64,000 bases of DNA from Sphingomonas sp. Leaf21 (GTDB lineage Bacteria > Pseudomonadota > Alphaproteobacteria > Sphingomonadales > Sphingomonadaceae). Both the position numbers and the translations under genes were made by a program. The notes under the pieces are model-generated. The model did not search any database. It saw only the letters and a list, made by a program, of their open reading frames with translations, and was not told the origin of the DNA. The first letter of the stretch is position 1; each line of letters opens with the position of its first letter. This document shows, piece after piece, positions 1 through 8,786 of this stretch. The stretch covers positions 1 to 64,000 of the forward strand of contig NZ_CAKASM010000009.1 in NCBI RefSeq assembly GCF_916858675.1, in the 5' to 3' direction.

Positions 1-76
1 GATGCTGTCGCCCGTCGAGTTCGAACGGCAGCAGGCTTTGATGGCTCAAGGCGTCTAGAAAACTAGGGGCTACTCA
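1..76 (+). mobile_element. 3' end of an IS3-family insertion sequence (partial)
   Basis: From base 2 a frame reads MLSPVEFERQQALMAQGV and stops at 56-58. This resembles the C-terminal tail of IS3-family OrfB transposases (the '...SPxEFE...' ending after the DDE integrase core). The rest lies outside the window. About 18 bases after the stop comes GGGGCTACTCA, ending in CA at 75-76, which would suit the right terminal inverted repeat of such an element. Only the tail is visible, so the family call is an inference. Its position beside a gene-fusion scar suggests it took part in the rearrangement downstream. Confidence 0.5.
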
Positions 77-548
77 ACGTGACGACCCGGCATGTCCGCA
101 AGCGCCCAGTGACGGCCTCTAACTCTATCTGAGCGGCACGACCCGTCTGTTCGGCGGCGACGATCGCTTCTTCTGCCGCCTTCTCGCCTTCCAGTGCCGT
201 CTCGGCTTCGACGCGACGATCGCGATCGCCGGAACGCTGGGAGCTGTACGCGACCTCGTTCGGTAGGGCGGCCGCGCCGGGCCGCGCGTGAATCAAAGCT
301 TCGTGGGCCAGGCCAGTATCGACACTCCCTTGTCTGTGCCTCCGGGACATGACATTGAGGTGATGTCGAAAAAGGCAGCCTTGGCGTGGTAAGCCCAAGG
401 CCTCTCGGTGACGAGAGCTCTGGTCTTTGGTCTTGTGCCAAGGAGTCCCCACGACGGACATGGCCATCATGTGATGGTTATCAGTCCGTCGGTGTGAGTC
501 TCTCGGTCGAGAAGCGCGCCGGTCGGATAACGACTGTGGAGCCAGCCG
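77..548. other. Region without a recognisable gene
   Basis: Between the IS end and the SDR fragment there is about 470 bp with several overlapping open frames but no product I recognise. On the minus strand near 70-250 one frame encodes an Ala/Glu-rich, coiled-coil-like stretch (EGEKAAEEAIVAAEQTGRAA) without a convincing start or family. It may be debris of a rearranged gene. The last part holds a plausible Shine-Dalgarno (GGAG at 538-541) for the fragment that starts at 549. Confidence 0.4.
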
Positions 549-820
549 ATGGAACACTATATTGCAGATCGCCCGAATGCGCTCATTACTGGCGTCAGTC
601 GACGCGCCGGACTGGGCTTTGCCACGGCGCAGCGCTTGGCCGAGCAGGGCTTCAGGGTGTTCATGGGAGCGAGGGATGTCGCGAAAGCGGAACCCCTTGC
701 GGCGGAATTGCGCGAGCATGGACACGCGGCGCATATGCTGTTCCTGGACTTGGCAGACCCCGAGAGTATTTGCGAAGCCACTTGCGTGTTGGAAGGCCAT
801 ATCGATTGCCTGGACGCAAT
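549..820 (+). pseudogene. Short-chain dehydrogenase, N-terminal fragment
   Basis: The ATG at 549 has GGAG seven bases upstream. About 90 codons encode the start of a Rossmann fold: a nucleotide-binding motif (ALITGVSRRAGLGFATAQRL), then beta-2 (FRVFMGARD) and the segment LFLDLADPESI. The next expected element, the 'LVNNAG' strand, never appears. At about 815-821 the frame runs into sequence that is antisense to a TonB receptor gene, and the rest of the frame (to 947) is meaningless. The fragment lacks the catalytic Tyr-Lys and cannot be an active dehydrogenase. A deletion or recombination fused it to the receptor gene. Confidence 0.75.
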
Positions 821-2796
821 TCCTGCTTCTCGCCCACCAGCGGGAAGACCGCTTCCGCATAGATGGATTTGGTGGTCTGACGCCCATCCGGGATATATTG
901 GGTGTAGGGGAAGAGCGGGGACAGCACCGTCGTCCGGAGCCCCTTGACCTGCTGGTCGTTGAGTTCGGCGTTGATCGTCATCCAAACCTGACCGCCGGGC
1001 AAGGTCACCGGCAGCGGACCGGCCAGGCGCAGCGACGGTGCCAGGTTCGACGAGTCGCCGCCGCCCTGCCGGGTGTAGTAAGGCGTCGAATCGTAGGGAA
1101 TGGCGACCGGATAGGCCAAGGTGTCGCGGAAGCCGTTCAGGGTTCCCGCCCCGAGCAGGCTGGAAGCCTCATAGGCTACGCCGGGGGCGGAGTCGCCGAC
1201 CGTACTCCGCGACTTGGAATAGGCGACTTCGGTCACCGCCTGCCAGTCATAGGGCAGCTTGAAGATCGCGCCGCCCAGCGTGCGGAACGTCGACGCCGTG
1301 CTCTTGACGGTCACGTCATAGCGCGGATCACCCGGCAGGGTGACGAGCACATCCTGCGTGAACGGGTTGTTGGCCGCAGTGGCCGACAGAACGAACGTCT
1401 GAAGGACGTTCGCGGAGGTGCTAAATGCCGTCGAATGTTGCAGCCCGACTTCGGCATAGGCGGTCAGCCAGGTGTTGAATTCGCGACGCACCGCCAGCGA
1501 CCCGCTATATTGATCGACCGGGAAGATCAGCGGCGTGCGCTTGCCGAAACCGGACGCGGTATTGGGCTGATCCAGATTATACTTGCCGATCCCCGCCAGC
1601 AACGGGGTGATGCCCGCCGTCTGCACCCCGGCATATCCCTGGGGAATGGTGCCGTACATGCTCGTCAGGGTCTGGCCACCATAAGCAGGCTTCAGCTGCA
1701 GCGGCTGGCCGTTATAGGACATGAAATTCGGCGTCGTGCCCTGCGGCGGATAGGCGTAGGCGCCGTAGAAACTGTCGGGGTTGTTCGCCAACAACGCCTT
1801 CAGCCCACGCTGGCGCAGATTTTCGCGGTCGCTGTAGAGCAGCGGTTCCGACTTGGTCCAGTTGGCGGTCAGCGACACGCGCGTCCGGCCATGCTCCAGC
1901 GGCACCCCGGCGACGAGATCGATCGTGCCGCGCCCCTGCTTGAAATCGCTGGTATTGTCATAGTTGAGCGACAGTTCGCCGCCCTTGAAGTCGCGGCGCA
2001 GCACGATGTTGATGACGCCGCCCGACGCGCCGCTGCCATAGATGCCCGACGCTGAGGATGCGAGCACCTCGATCCGCTCCACCGCCGCGATCGGGATACC
2101 CGTGATCGACGGCTGGCTGATGTCGCCATCGCCCAGGTTGATGCCCGGCTGGCGACGCCCGTCGATCAGGATCAGCGTGTCGCGCGACCCGATCCCGCGA
2201 AGGTTGATGTTGCTCAGCCCGACCCGGGTCCCGGCGGACGTGCCGCCCGCCTTTGGCTGATCGCCGGCAATGGGCGAGGTGTTGACGTTCAGCTGGTTGC
2301 GCAGGAACGCTTCGAGGTTCGGCGCGCCGCTGCGCTCGATTTCCTTGCGGTCCATGACGATGAAGGGCTGGCTGTCATTCTGCGTGCGTTCGATGCCGGT
2401 GTTGAGCGTCCAGTTCCGCCGTCCCTTCACCAGAATGTCAGGGGTGGCGCTGTCTTTGATTTCGTCGCCGGCCAAAGGGCGGAGCGCCACCGCGCCATCC
2501 TCCGTCGTGACCAGCTTCAGACCGGTGCCCAGCAACAGCCCCTGCAGCGCGAGGGTCGGGTCATAATTGCCGCGAAGCCCGTCCGTGCGCTTGCCGCCGA
2601 CATCCTCCATTCGATAGATGATCTGGCGCCTGGTGATCCTGCTCCAGGCCTGCAACGCCTCGACCAGCGGCCCCGCCGGAATGTCGAAACGCTCCGTCGT
2701 CCGCGCCGTCTGCGCGGACTGAGCCACCGCCCCCATCGGCATCATCGCCGTCAGCGCGGTCGCCCCCAATGCGGCCGCAACGATCTGCTTCTTCAT
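820..2796 (-). pseudogene. FecA-like TonB-dependent transducer, 3' truncated
   Basis: Reading from ATG 2796: a signal peptide (MKKQIVAAALGATALTAMMP...), a secretin/TonB short N-terminal (STN) domain at about residues 37-105, a plug domain containing NINLRGIGSRDTLILIDGRR, then barrel strands. About 659 residues remain. Family members with an STN domain usually have 850-1000, so the final barrel strands and C-terminal aromatic residue are missing. The frame continues past 820 only as antisense of an SDR fragment. An STN domain marks receptors that signal through FecR to a FecI sigma factor, and exactly such a pair lies divergently at 3023-4578. The receptor is probably non-functional. Confidence 0.8.
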
Positions 2797-2866
2797 CTGA
2801 CTGCCCCCATCTCGGAGCGCGCGTGATCACGTCGCCCCGCAATTTCGACAGTTGACGGGGGCAAAC

Positions 2867-2885
2867 CTGTAACATCTAATTACAG
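2867..2885. promoter_or_regulatory. Palindrome in the fecI/receptor divergent region
   Basis: CTGTAA-N7-TTACAG is a perfect 6-bp dyad in the 226-bp, locally AT-rich gap between the truncated receptor (start 2796) and fecI (start 3023). It is a candidate operator or extracytoplasmic-sigma promoter element. It does not resemble a Fur box. Assignment is by position and symmetry only. Confidence 0.3.
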
Positions 2886-3022
2886 ATAAATGGCGACTGT
2901 CTTACATTTTCCAATAAATCAATGAATTACGATGACCGCCGACTTTGGTGTTACGGGTTCTTCCGACTCGATTGTCTTCAAGGTCGGTGATAGCTCTGAC
3001 AAGGGAGTGCTTGGGACGATCG

Positions 3023-3592
3023 ATGATTGACGACGCGCAGCTTGAGCGATGGTTTTGCGACGAGGTGCTTCCCCTGGAGGCGTCGCTGACCCGCTATCTG
3101 CGCCGCAATTGGCGTTCGTCCGAGCAGATCATGGATATCCGGCAGGACATATACGAGGCGGCACTGAACGGCGGGCGGCAGGGATTGCCGACCAACACGC
3201 CGGGTTACGTCTTCACGATCGCCCGCAACATCCTCATCAACCGGTCGAAGCGCGAACGGATCGTCCATTTCGAGCAATTCTCCGATATGGAGAGCATCGA
3301 CCTGGCGGTGGACCGGTCGGCGACCGAACGCCATCTCGAAGCGCGCGACGCGCTGCGGCGGGCCCAGCAGGGGATCGACCGCCTGCCGCCGCGCTGTCGC
3401 GAAGTGGTGCGGCTGCGCAAGATCGAGGGGCTGTCCATCCGCGAAGCGGCCGAACGCATGGGCGTGGGGGTCGACACGATCGAGCGGCAACTGGTGCTGG
3501 GCATCCGGGCGATGGCCGACGCGATGCTGGGCGGCGCGGGCAAGATCCGCCGTGGACCGTCGTCGGCCGCCGACAGGGCGCGCCGTCAATGA
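3023..3592 (+). CDS. FecI-type RNA polymerase sigma factor (ECF)
   Basis: A 189-residue protein with the two-domain sigma-70 ECF layout. Region 2 includes TPGYVFTIARNILINRSKRE. Region 4 has a helix-turn-helix with PPRCREVVRLRKIEGLSIRE and then RMGVGVDTIERQL. The length and motif spacing match FecI-like iron/carbohydrate signalling sigma factors. ATG 3023 is chosen because the conserved N-terminus begins there and GGGA lies six bases upstream. Its stop overlaps the start of the FecR-like gene (ATGA at 3589-3592), so the two are translationally coupled. It would be released by FecR on a signal from an STN-containing receptor, but the neighbouring one is truncated. Confidence 0.9.
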   Translation: MIDDAQLERWFCDEVLPLEASLTRYLRRNWRSSEQIMDIRQDIYEAALNGGRQGLPTNTPGYVFTIARNILINRSKRERIVHFEQFSDMESIDLAVDRSATERHLEARDALRRAQQGIDRLPPRCREVVRLRKIEGLSIREAAERMGVGVDTIERQLVLGIRAMADAMLGGAGKIRRGPSSAADRARRQ

Positions 3593-4578
3593 CCCAGGCT
3601 CACGAGATCGAGGAGACGGCCGCGCGCTGGATCGTCCGCCGGGAAAACGGCGACTGGTCCGCCGAGGACGAAGTGGAACTCGCGGCCTGGCTCGACGAAG
3701 GGACGGCGCACAAGGCCGCCTTCTGGCGACTGCGCCACGGCTGGGCCGCAGCGGATCGCGTGGGAGCGCTGGGTTTCCACACCACACGGCCCCGCATCCG
3801 TCGATCCAGGCCCTGGACGATACTGCGGGGGATCGGTCCGCGTGCGGGCGGCGCCATCGCCGCGTCGCTGGCCTTGCTGGTCGGGGTGGCGACCTATACG
3901 CGCCAATCGTCCGGAGACCATCCCGCGGCCTCGTCGCAGGTCGCGGTGCAAACCCCGGTCGGCGTGCGGCGGACGATCGCGATGCACGACGGCAGCCGGA
4001 TAGAGCTGAACACTGCGACCACCGTGCGCACCGCGTCGGCGGGGGACGCGCGCGAGGTGTGGCTCGACAAGGGCGAGGCCTATTTCGACATCGCGCATCG
4101 CCCCGACCACCCGTTCATCGTCCATGCGGGGCCGCGCACCGTCACCGTGCTGGGCACGCGGTTCACCGTCCGGCGTGACGGGGAACAGGTCACGGTCGCC
4201 GTCCTCTCGGGCCGGGTCCGCGTCGAGGACGCGACCGCCGGGTCCGCCACGCGCGCGGCCGTCATCGGACAGGGCGACATCGCCTATGCCCAGCCGCACG
4301 GCACGCTGGTCGCGCTGGCCGCACCGGCACGGGTCAGCGCGATGACCGGCTGGCGCGAGGGCCTGCTGGTGTTCGATAACCAGCGGCTGGCCGACGCGGT
4401 GGCCGATTTCAACCGCTACACCGACCGGCCGATCCGCATTGCCGATCCCAAGGTGGCGGATATGCGGATCGGTGGGACGTTCCAGATCGGCAACAGTGCC
4501 GGCTTCCTCGACCTGCTTCATTCCGCCTACGGCCTCCAGATACGGTCGCAAGCGAACGAGGTCGTCGTCGAGCCATAG
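3589..4578 (+). CDS. FecR-family anti-sigma regulator
   Basis: A 329-residue inner-membrane protein. The N-terminal cytoplasmic DUF4880-type segment (MTQAHEIEETAARWIVRREN) binds the sigma factor. One transmembrane helix lies at about residues 84-104 (GGAIAASLALLVGVATY). The periplasmic FecR domain follows (VGVRRTIAMHDGSRIELN, then YFDIAHRPDHPFIVHAG and TVTVLGTRFTV). The C-terminus has the usual STN-like fold (FDNQRLADAVADFNRYTDRP). The start overlaps the sigma-factor stop by four bases. The pair is complete, but the divergent receptor that should signal to it is broken, so it may be orphaned or answer to another receptor. Confidence 0.9.
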   Translation: MTQAHEIEETAARWIVRRENGDWSAEDEVELAAWLDEGTAHKAAFWRLRHGWAAADRVGALGFHTTRPRIRRSRPWTILRGIGPRAGGAIAASLALLVGVATYTRQSSGDHPAASSQVAVQTPVGVRRTIAMHDGSRIELNTATTVRTASAGDAREVWLDKGEAYFDIAHRPDHPFIVHAGPRTVTVLGTRFTVRRDGEQVTVAVLSGRVRVEDATAGSATRAAVIGQGDIAYAQPHGTLVALAAPARVSAMTGWREGLLVFDNQRLADAVADFNRYTDRPIRIADPKVADMRIGGTFQIGNSAGFLDLLHSAYGLQIRSQANEVVVEP

Positions 4579-4670
4579 CGATCATGCGCGAAATACTGGA
4601 GTTGAGCGCGGCCTGCCGTCGTGCCCTGGCCGACGGCTTCGCCCGGCGATCGTTCGTCTGCCGGGACCAG

Positions 4671-7073
4671 TCACAAGCGGAAGCGAATCGTCCCCCCGAC
4701 CGTGCGCGGATCGCTCGGCGTCCCGACGATCAGCCCCGAATTGCCCGCCTGGATGGTCAGGTTCTGAATGTAATCCGCGTCGAGCAGGTTGCGTGCCCAG
4801 ACGATCAGCTCCAGCCCATCGGCGAAGCGGTAGCCGATATTGGCATTGGTCAGGTTGTAGCCGCGGATATAAGTGAAGCGTGACAGGCTGGGGTCGCCGT
4901 TGAAACCGCTGCGCGAGGCGGTGTCGATATGGACGAAGACCTGCCCATCACCGACCGGTCGCTGATAATCCAGCCCGGCGGTGATCGCGAAGCGCGGCAG
5001 CGAGGCCAGGCGGCGGCCGGTCAGGCTGCACCGGGTCGTCGCGGCCGTCTGGACCTCCAGCGGGCACGGACCTGCGGGATAGTTGGTGTATTCGCCGTCC
5101 GAATAGGCGAAGCTGGTGCGGGCACTCAGGCCCGGCAGGATCAGCGCGGTCACGTCCGCCTCGATCCCCTTCACCGTCACCTCCGGAATGTTGGACAGGT
5201 AACCGCGCAACTGCACCGTCTGGGTCAGCGAATTCTCGACCACCGTCGCCTGGAAGTCGCGGACCTTGGTGTAGAAGCCATCGATGTTGAAGATCAGGCG
5301 GTTGTCGAACAGCGTGTTCTTCAGGCCGATCTCATAGGTTTCGTTGCGCTCGGGCCGTACCACGGCGGTGGCCAGCACCGGGCGGTTGTTGCTGTCGAGC
5401 GGCAGGCCCGACATGTTGATCCCGCCCGATTTGAAGCCGCGCGCATAGCTGGCATAGGCCATGGTCGTGTCGGTCAGCTGCCAGGCAAGGTTCCCGCGCC
5501 CCGACAGGCTGCCGTCGCTGTCATGTGCCTCATAGCTTTGCGGGCGCAGCACGCCGAGGCGGGCGTTGATGAGCGCGGTGTTGGTCGTCGCAGGGCCACC
5601 CGAGACGGTGGTGTTGTAGTAGCCATCCTTGTCCTCCTGCGTGTAGCGCAGGCCGGCCGTCGCGGTCAGGCGGTCGAAGACGCGGTAGTTGACCTCGCCG
5701 AACGCGGCATAGCTGAGGCTGCGAAAGTCGGTGCGGCCATCCTGCCCGTAGCCGTCGAGCAGGTTGGACGGCACCGGCGTCACGACGGCATTCGCGCCCG
5801 TGCCGGTCGTGACGCTCGTCCCGATCAGATAGCGCGCAGCCGCCGGACCGTAGATGCTGATCGGCCGCCCGGTCAGTCGCTGGCGGAAGCCGTAGAGGCC
5901 GACGACATAGGACAGCGGGCCGGTGCCGTTCGAAGCGAGACGCAGTTCCTGGCTATACTGGTCCTGCCGCGACGGAATGTGCTGCGATAGCTGGACCGGA
6001 ATGCCGGTATAGTCCCGGTCGTTCTCGGCATCCCAGTTCCAGAAGCGCCACGCCGTGACCGAGGTCAGCGTCACCGGGCCGAGGTTCCAGTCGGCGATCG
6101 CGCTGACGCCGCCTTCGTTGGTATCGACGCCGAGCGGGCCGTCGATGTCGGTTTTGCGATCATAGGGGTTGGTGCTGGGCGGGGCATAGCCGAACTGGGC
6201 GGCCAGACCATTCGGTCCCCCGAACTGTCGGTTGGCGGCGCGCAGGCTCGTGCCGGTACGCAGATAGACCTGTGTGCAGCAATAGGCCTGGAAGTTGGTG
6301 AAGTCGGCGATGACGCGCATCTGGATCGTGTCGTCGGGCTTGACCAGCAATTGCCCACGCACGGCCTGGGTGCCGAGCGTGTTGGCCGCGCGGCCGGTGC
6401 GGACATTGTCGAGCACGCCGTCGCGCCGCGTCGACACGCCCGAGATCCGATAGGCGATGGTGTCGGTGATCGGCCCCGACGCCCAGCCCTTCGCCTGCAC
6501 GAAGTTGTAGTCGCCATAGGACAGCTCGGCGAAGCCTTCGCGGGCGAAGGTCGGCGCGCGCGTCGTGATGTTGAGCGCACCCGCCGTCGTGTTCTTGCCG
6601 AACAGCGTGCCCTGCGGCCCGCGCAGTTCCTCGACCTGCTCGATATCGGCGAAGTCGAACGCGGCGGTCGCGGGACGGGCATGATAGACCTGATCGACAT
6701 AGAAGCCGACGCCCGGCTCCAGCCCGTCATTGGCCTGGCTGACCGCAACGACGCTGGAGCCGAGCCCGCGGATCGTGAAGGCGGTATTGCGCGGGTTGGC
6801 CGAGCTATAGTTCAGCGTCGGGATCAGCGTCGTCAGACCCTGCGTGTTGACCGTATAGCTCTGATCGATGAGGTCACCGCCCACCACCGACAATGCTGCG
6901 GGCACGCGCTGTGCATCCTCCGCCCGACGCCGGGCCGTGACGATGACGTCGGGCAGGCCCTCGTCCCGATCCCGGTAGCTTGTGGCCGTGTCCGATGTCG
7001 TTTGCGCCAGGGCGGGTGCGCTGAACACAGGAATGACTGTTGCACACAGGAGAACTGCGAACCGCTTCGACAT
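4671..7073 (-). CDS. TonB-dependent outer-membrane receptor
   Basis: An 800-residue protein with a signal peptide (cleavage after APALA), a short TonB-box region (LPDVIVTARRR), a plug (FTIRGLGSSVVAV; VEELRGPQGTLFGKNTTAGA) and a 22-strand-type barrel ending in the aromatic-rich GTIRFRL. There is no STN domain, so it transports but does not signal through FecR. It is the last gene of a same-strand group with a molbindin and a ModE-type regulator (102-bp gap), and a ModE-box-like palindrome lies 61 bp upstream of its start. That context suggests molybdate or a molybdenum chelate as substrate. From its sequence alone it would be annotated only as a generic receptor (substrate unknown). Confidence 0.9.
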   Translation of the reverse strand: MSKRFAVLLCATVIPVFSAPALAQTTSDTATSYRDRDEGLPDVIVTARRRAEDAQRVPAALSVVGGDLIDQSYTVNTQGLTTLIPTLNYSSANPRNTAFTIRGLGSSVVAVSQANDGLEPGVGFYVDQVYHARPATAAFDFADIEQVEELRGPQGTLFGKNTTAGALNITTRAPTFAREGFAELSYGDYNFVQAKGWASGPITDTIAYRISGVSTRRDGVLDNVRTGRAANTLGTQAVRGQLLVKPDDTIQMRVIADFTNFQAYCCTQVYLRTGTSLRAANRQFGGPNGLAAQFGYAPPSTNPYDRKTDIDGPLGVDTNEGGVSAIADWNLGPVTLTSVTAWRFWNWDAENDRDYTGIPVQLSQHIPSRQDQYSQELRLASNGTGPLSYVVGLYGFRQRLTGRPISIYGPAAARYLIGTSVTTGTGANAVVTPVPSNLLDGYGQDGRTDFRSLSYAAFGEVNYRVFDRLTATAGLRYTQEDKDGYYNTTVSGGPATTNTALINARLGVLRPQSYEAHDSDGSLSGRGNLAWQLTDTTMAYASYARGFKSGGINMSGLPLDSNNRPVLATAVVRPERNETYEIGLKNTLFDNRLIFNIDGFYTKVRDFQATVVENSLTQTVQLRGYLSNIPEVTVKGIEADVTALILPGLSARTSFAYSDGEYTNYPAGPCPLEVQTAATTRCSLTGRRLASLPRFAITAGLDYQRPVGDGQVFVHIDTASRSGFNGDPSLSRFTYIRGYNLTNANIGYRFADGLELIVWARNLLDADYIQNLTIQAGNSGLIVGTPSDPRTVGGTIRFRL

Positions 7074-7133
7074 CGACGATACCCCGTTTGGAGCGGCCGT
7101 TGTCGCCGCTTTATATCCGGTCGTATATCGATG

Positions 7134-7153
7134 CTATATTCAGCCGTATATAG
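7134..7153. promoter_or_regulatory. ModE-box-like operator
   Basis: CTATATT-CAGCCG-TATATAG is a dyad with one mismatch and a 6-bp spacer. It fits the ModE operator pattern known from Enterobacteria (TATATA half-sites separated by six or seven bases). It lies in the 102-bp gap between the ModE-type gene and the receptor, 61 bp before the receptor ATG, in an otherwise GC-rich neighbourhood. Binding by the adjacent ModE-like protein is inferred. Confidence 0.55.
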
Positions 7154-7175
7154 AGATTTGCCGTCCCTGCAGCGA

Positions 7176-7547
7176 TCAATCGGGGGCCAGCGGTTGCTCA
7201 CGCAGATATTGGCGCAGCTGCGCATAGGCCGGGCGGTCGACAATCGCCGAAGCCTCACGCTCCATGTCGCGATAGGCCTTGAGCACCGCGAGGCCCGTTG
7301 GCGACACCCGCGCGCCCCGCTCGCGTCCGCCGCCCTTGATCGTCTCGACCACGACCGGGTCGAAACAGCGGTTCATCTCGTCGACCAGCAGCCACGCACG
7401 GCGATAGCTCATGCCGAGCGCCCGCCCGGCCGCGCTGATCGAGCCATGTTCGATGATCGCCTCCAGCAAGTCGGCCTTGCCCGGCCCCATGGCCAGTGCA
7501 TCGCCGCAGGCGATCTGGATCTTCAGCCAGAGGGGGCCGAGCTTCAC
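7176..7547 (-). CDS. ModE-type winged-helix molybdate-responsive regulator (DNA-binding domain only)
   Basis: A 123-residue protein equal to the N-terminal DNA-binding domain of ModE (LysR-like winged helix). The recognition region reads EHGSISAAGRALGMSYRRAW, followed by the LLVDEMN helix and the wing (GGGRERGARVSPTGLAVL). It lacks the C-terminal molybdate-binding TOBE repeats of E. coli ModE. A separate one-domain molbindin is encoded immediately upstream. The start is GTG 7547, one base after the molbindin stop, so the two are probably co-translated and may act together as a split ModE. The receptor gene follows on the same strand. Confidence 0.85.
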   Translation of the reverse strand: MKLGPLWLKIQIACGDALAMGPGKADLLEAIIEHGSISAAGRALGMSYRRAWLLVDEMNRCFDPVVVETIKGGGRERGARVSPTGLAVLKAYRDMEREASAIVDRPAYAQLRQYLREQPLAPD

Positions 7548-7548
7548 G

Positions 7549-7755
7549 TTACTTGCCGATCATCACGTCGCTGGCCTTGATGATGACCGTCACGGCTTCA
7601 CCCTCCGCCAGGCCCAGGTCGGCAATCGCTTCTTCGGTGATGTTGGCGGTGACGACATTGCCACCGCCGATGTCGACCTTGATCGAACCGTTCACGGCAC
7701 CCGGGGTGATCGAGACGATCGTGCCGGAAATCTGATTGCGTGCGCTGAGCTTCAT
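7549..7755 (-). CDS. Molbindin (single TOBE/Mop-domain molybdate-binding protein)
   Basis: A 68-residue protein consisting of one Mop/TOBE domain. It begins MKLSARNQISGTIVSITPGA, the classic molbindin start, and continues with VNGSIKVDIGGGNVVTANIT and EAVTVIIKASDVMIG. Such proteins assemble into hexamers that bind molybdate or tungstate and act as a store or buffer. Here the gene sits one base before a ModE DNA-binding-domain gene, so its product may supply the missing molybdate-sensing part. It is the first gene of the group. I see no ModE-like box in front of it. Confidence 0.9.
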   Translation of the reverse strand: MKLSARNQISGTIVSITPGAVNGSIKVDIGGGNVVTANITEEAIADLGLAEGEAVTVIIKASDVMIGK

Positions 7756-7931
7756 GATGATCCTTCGGTTGAACGACCACTGGTTCTAACCCGACCGGCC
7801 CTCATCGCCTATACGTCGCCTGCACCCGAATGGCGCGTACAGTCGACCTATTGAGAAAACCAGGCAGCGCCGATCGGGCGCATCCCGGCCAAGGCGCTGC
7901 TCATCGTGCAAGCGTGGAAGCCGACGGCCGG

Positions 7932-7966
7932 GGCGAGGATCGAGCTTGCCAAACTCGATCCTCGCC
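7932..7966. terminator. Stem-loop after the pirin gene
   Basis: A perfect 13-bp stem (GGCGAGGATCGAG / CTCGATCCTCGCC) with a 9-base loop lies just past the pirin stop codon on the minus strand. It has no T-run after it in either direction, so it is either a transcript-end stabiliser or a non-canonical terminator. Confidence 0.5.
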
Positions 7967-7974
7967 GGTCTCAC

Positions 7975-8676
7975 TCACGCGATGTCAACGAGAATGACCT
8001 CGCTATCCTCGATCGCGGTGACGCGGAGCGTCTCGGTCTGGTCGATCGCGGCGCCGTCGCGCGCGCCGACGCGCTGCCCTTCGATCTCGACCGCGCCGGT
8101 CGCGGGTACGAGATAGCCGCGACGTCCGGCACCCAGCGCATATTCCGCCGTCTCACCGGCCTTGAGCGTCGCGGCCACGACCCGGCCATCGGTGCGGATC
8201 GTCAGCGCGTCCACGTCCTCGGCATAGCCCGAGGCCAGCGTCACGAACTGCCCCGCCCGCTCGCCCTTGGGGAAAGGACGTGCGCCCCAGCTCGGCTGTT
8301 CTCCGCGCGCATTGGGCACGATCCAGATCTGGAAGATCTTCGTCGTCACGTCCTCCAGATTATATTCCGAATGGGTGATGCCGGTGCCCGCGCTCATCAC
8401 CTGGACGTCGCCCGCCTCGGTGCGGCCCTTGTTGCCCAGATTGTCCTGATGCGTGATCGCGCCTTCGCGGACATAGGTGATGATCTCCATGTCGCGGTGC
8501 GGGTGCGGCGGAAAGCCCGTCTTCGGGGCGATCGTGTCGTCGTTCCAGACGCGCAGGCCACCCCAGCTCATGCGGGCGGGATCATAATAGTCGGCGAAGC
8601 TGAAATGGTGCTTGGCATTCAACCAGCCATGATCGGCACCACCGAGACCAGCGAAGGGACGAACCTCGATCATCAT
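7975..8676 (-). CDS. Pirin-family protein (bicupin)
   Basis: A 233-residue pirin/YhaK-type cupin. The metal ligands are present in the N-terminal cupin: His58 and His60 (PHPHRDMEIITYV), His102 and Glu104 (TGITHSEYN). The family includes quercetin 2,3-dioxygenases and redox-sensing regulators, and the true substrate is usually unknown. AAGGAG lies just upstream of two adjacent ATGs (8676, 8673). A LysR regulator is transcribed divergently from 8787, a common arrangement in which the LysR protein controls the pirin gene. Confidence 0.9.
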   Translation of the reverse strand: MMIEVRPFAGLGGADHGWLNAKHHFSFADYYDPARMSWGGLRVWNDDTIAPKTGFPPHPHRDMEIITYVREGAITHQDNLGNKGRTEAGDVQVMSAGTGITHSEYNLEDVTTKIFQIWIVPNARGEQPSWGARPFPKGERAGQFVTLASGYAEDVDALTIRTDGRVVAATLKAGETAEYALGAGRRGYLVPATGAVEIEGQRVGARDGAAIDQTETLRVTAIEDSEVILVDIA

Positions 8677-8786
8677 CTATCTCCTTGAAGCCGGGCGGAT
8701 CGGCCCGTCTGTTGCCCCGGATATATGTCTTGCCGACATGCCTGCTCAGTGAGATAAATCTGGCGCCAACGTTCGATGGAATTGAA

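Noticed and set aside
386..862. A 158-codon frame on the plus strand before the SDR fragment
   Set aside because: It overlaps the SDR fragment in another frame and has no family resemblance; the SDR frame has a good ribosome-binding site and motifs.
2797..3022. A Fur box in the fecI divergent region
   Set aside because: The AT-rich stretch has no GATAAT-type triplet array; only an unrelated dyad is present.
7932..7966. Stem-loop as a classical Rho-independent terminator
   Set aside because: The stem is perfect but no T-run follows on either strand, so only a stem-loop is claimed with lower confidence.
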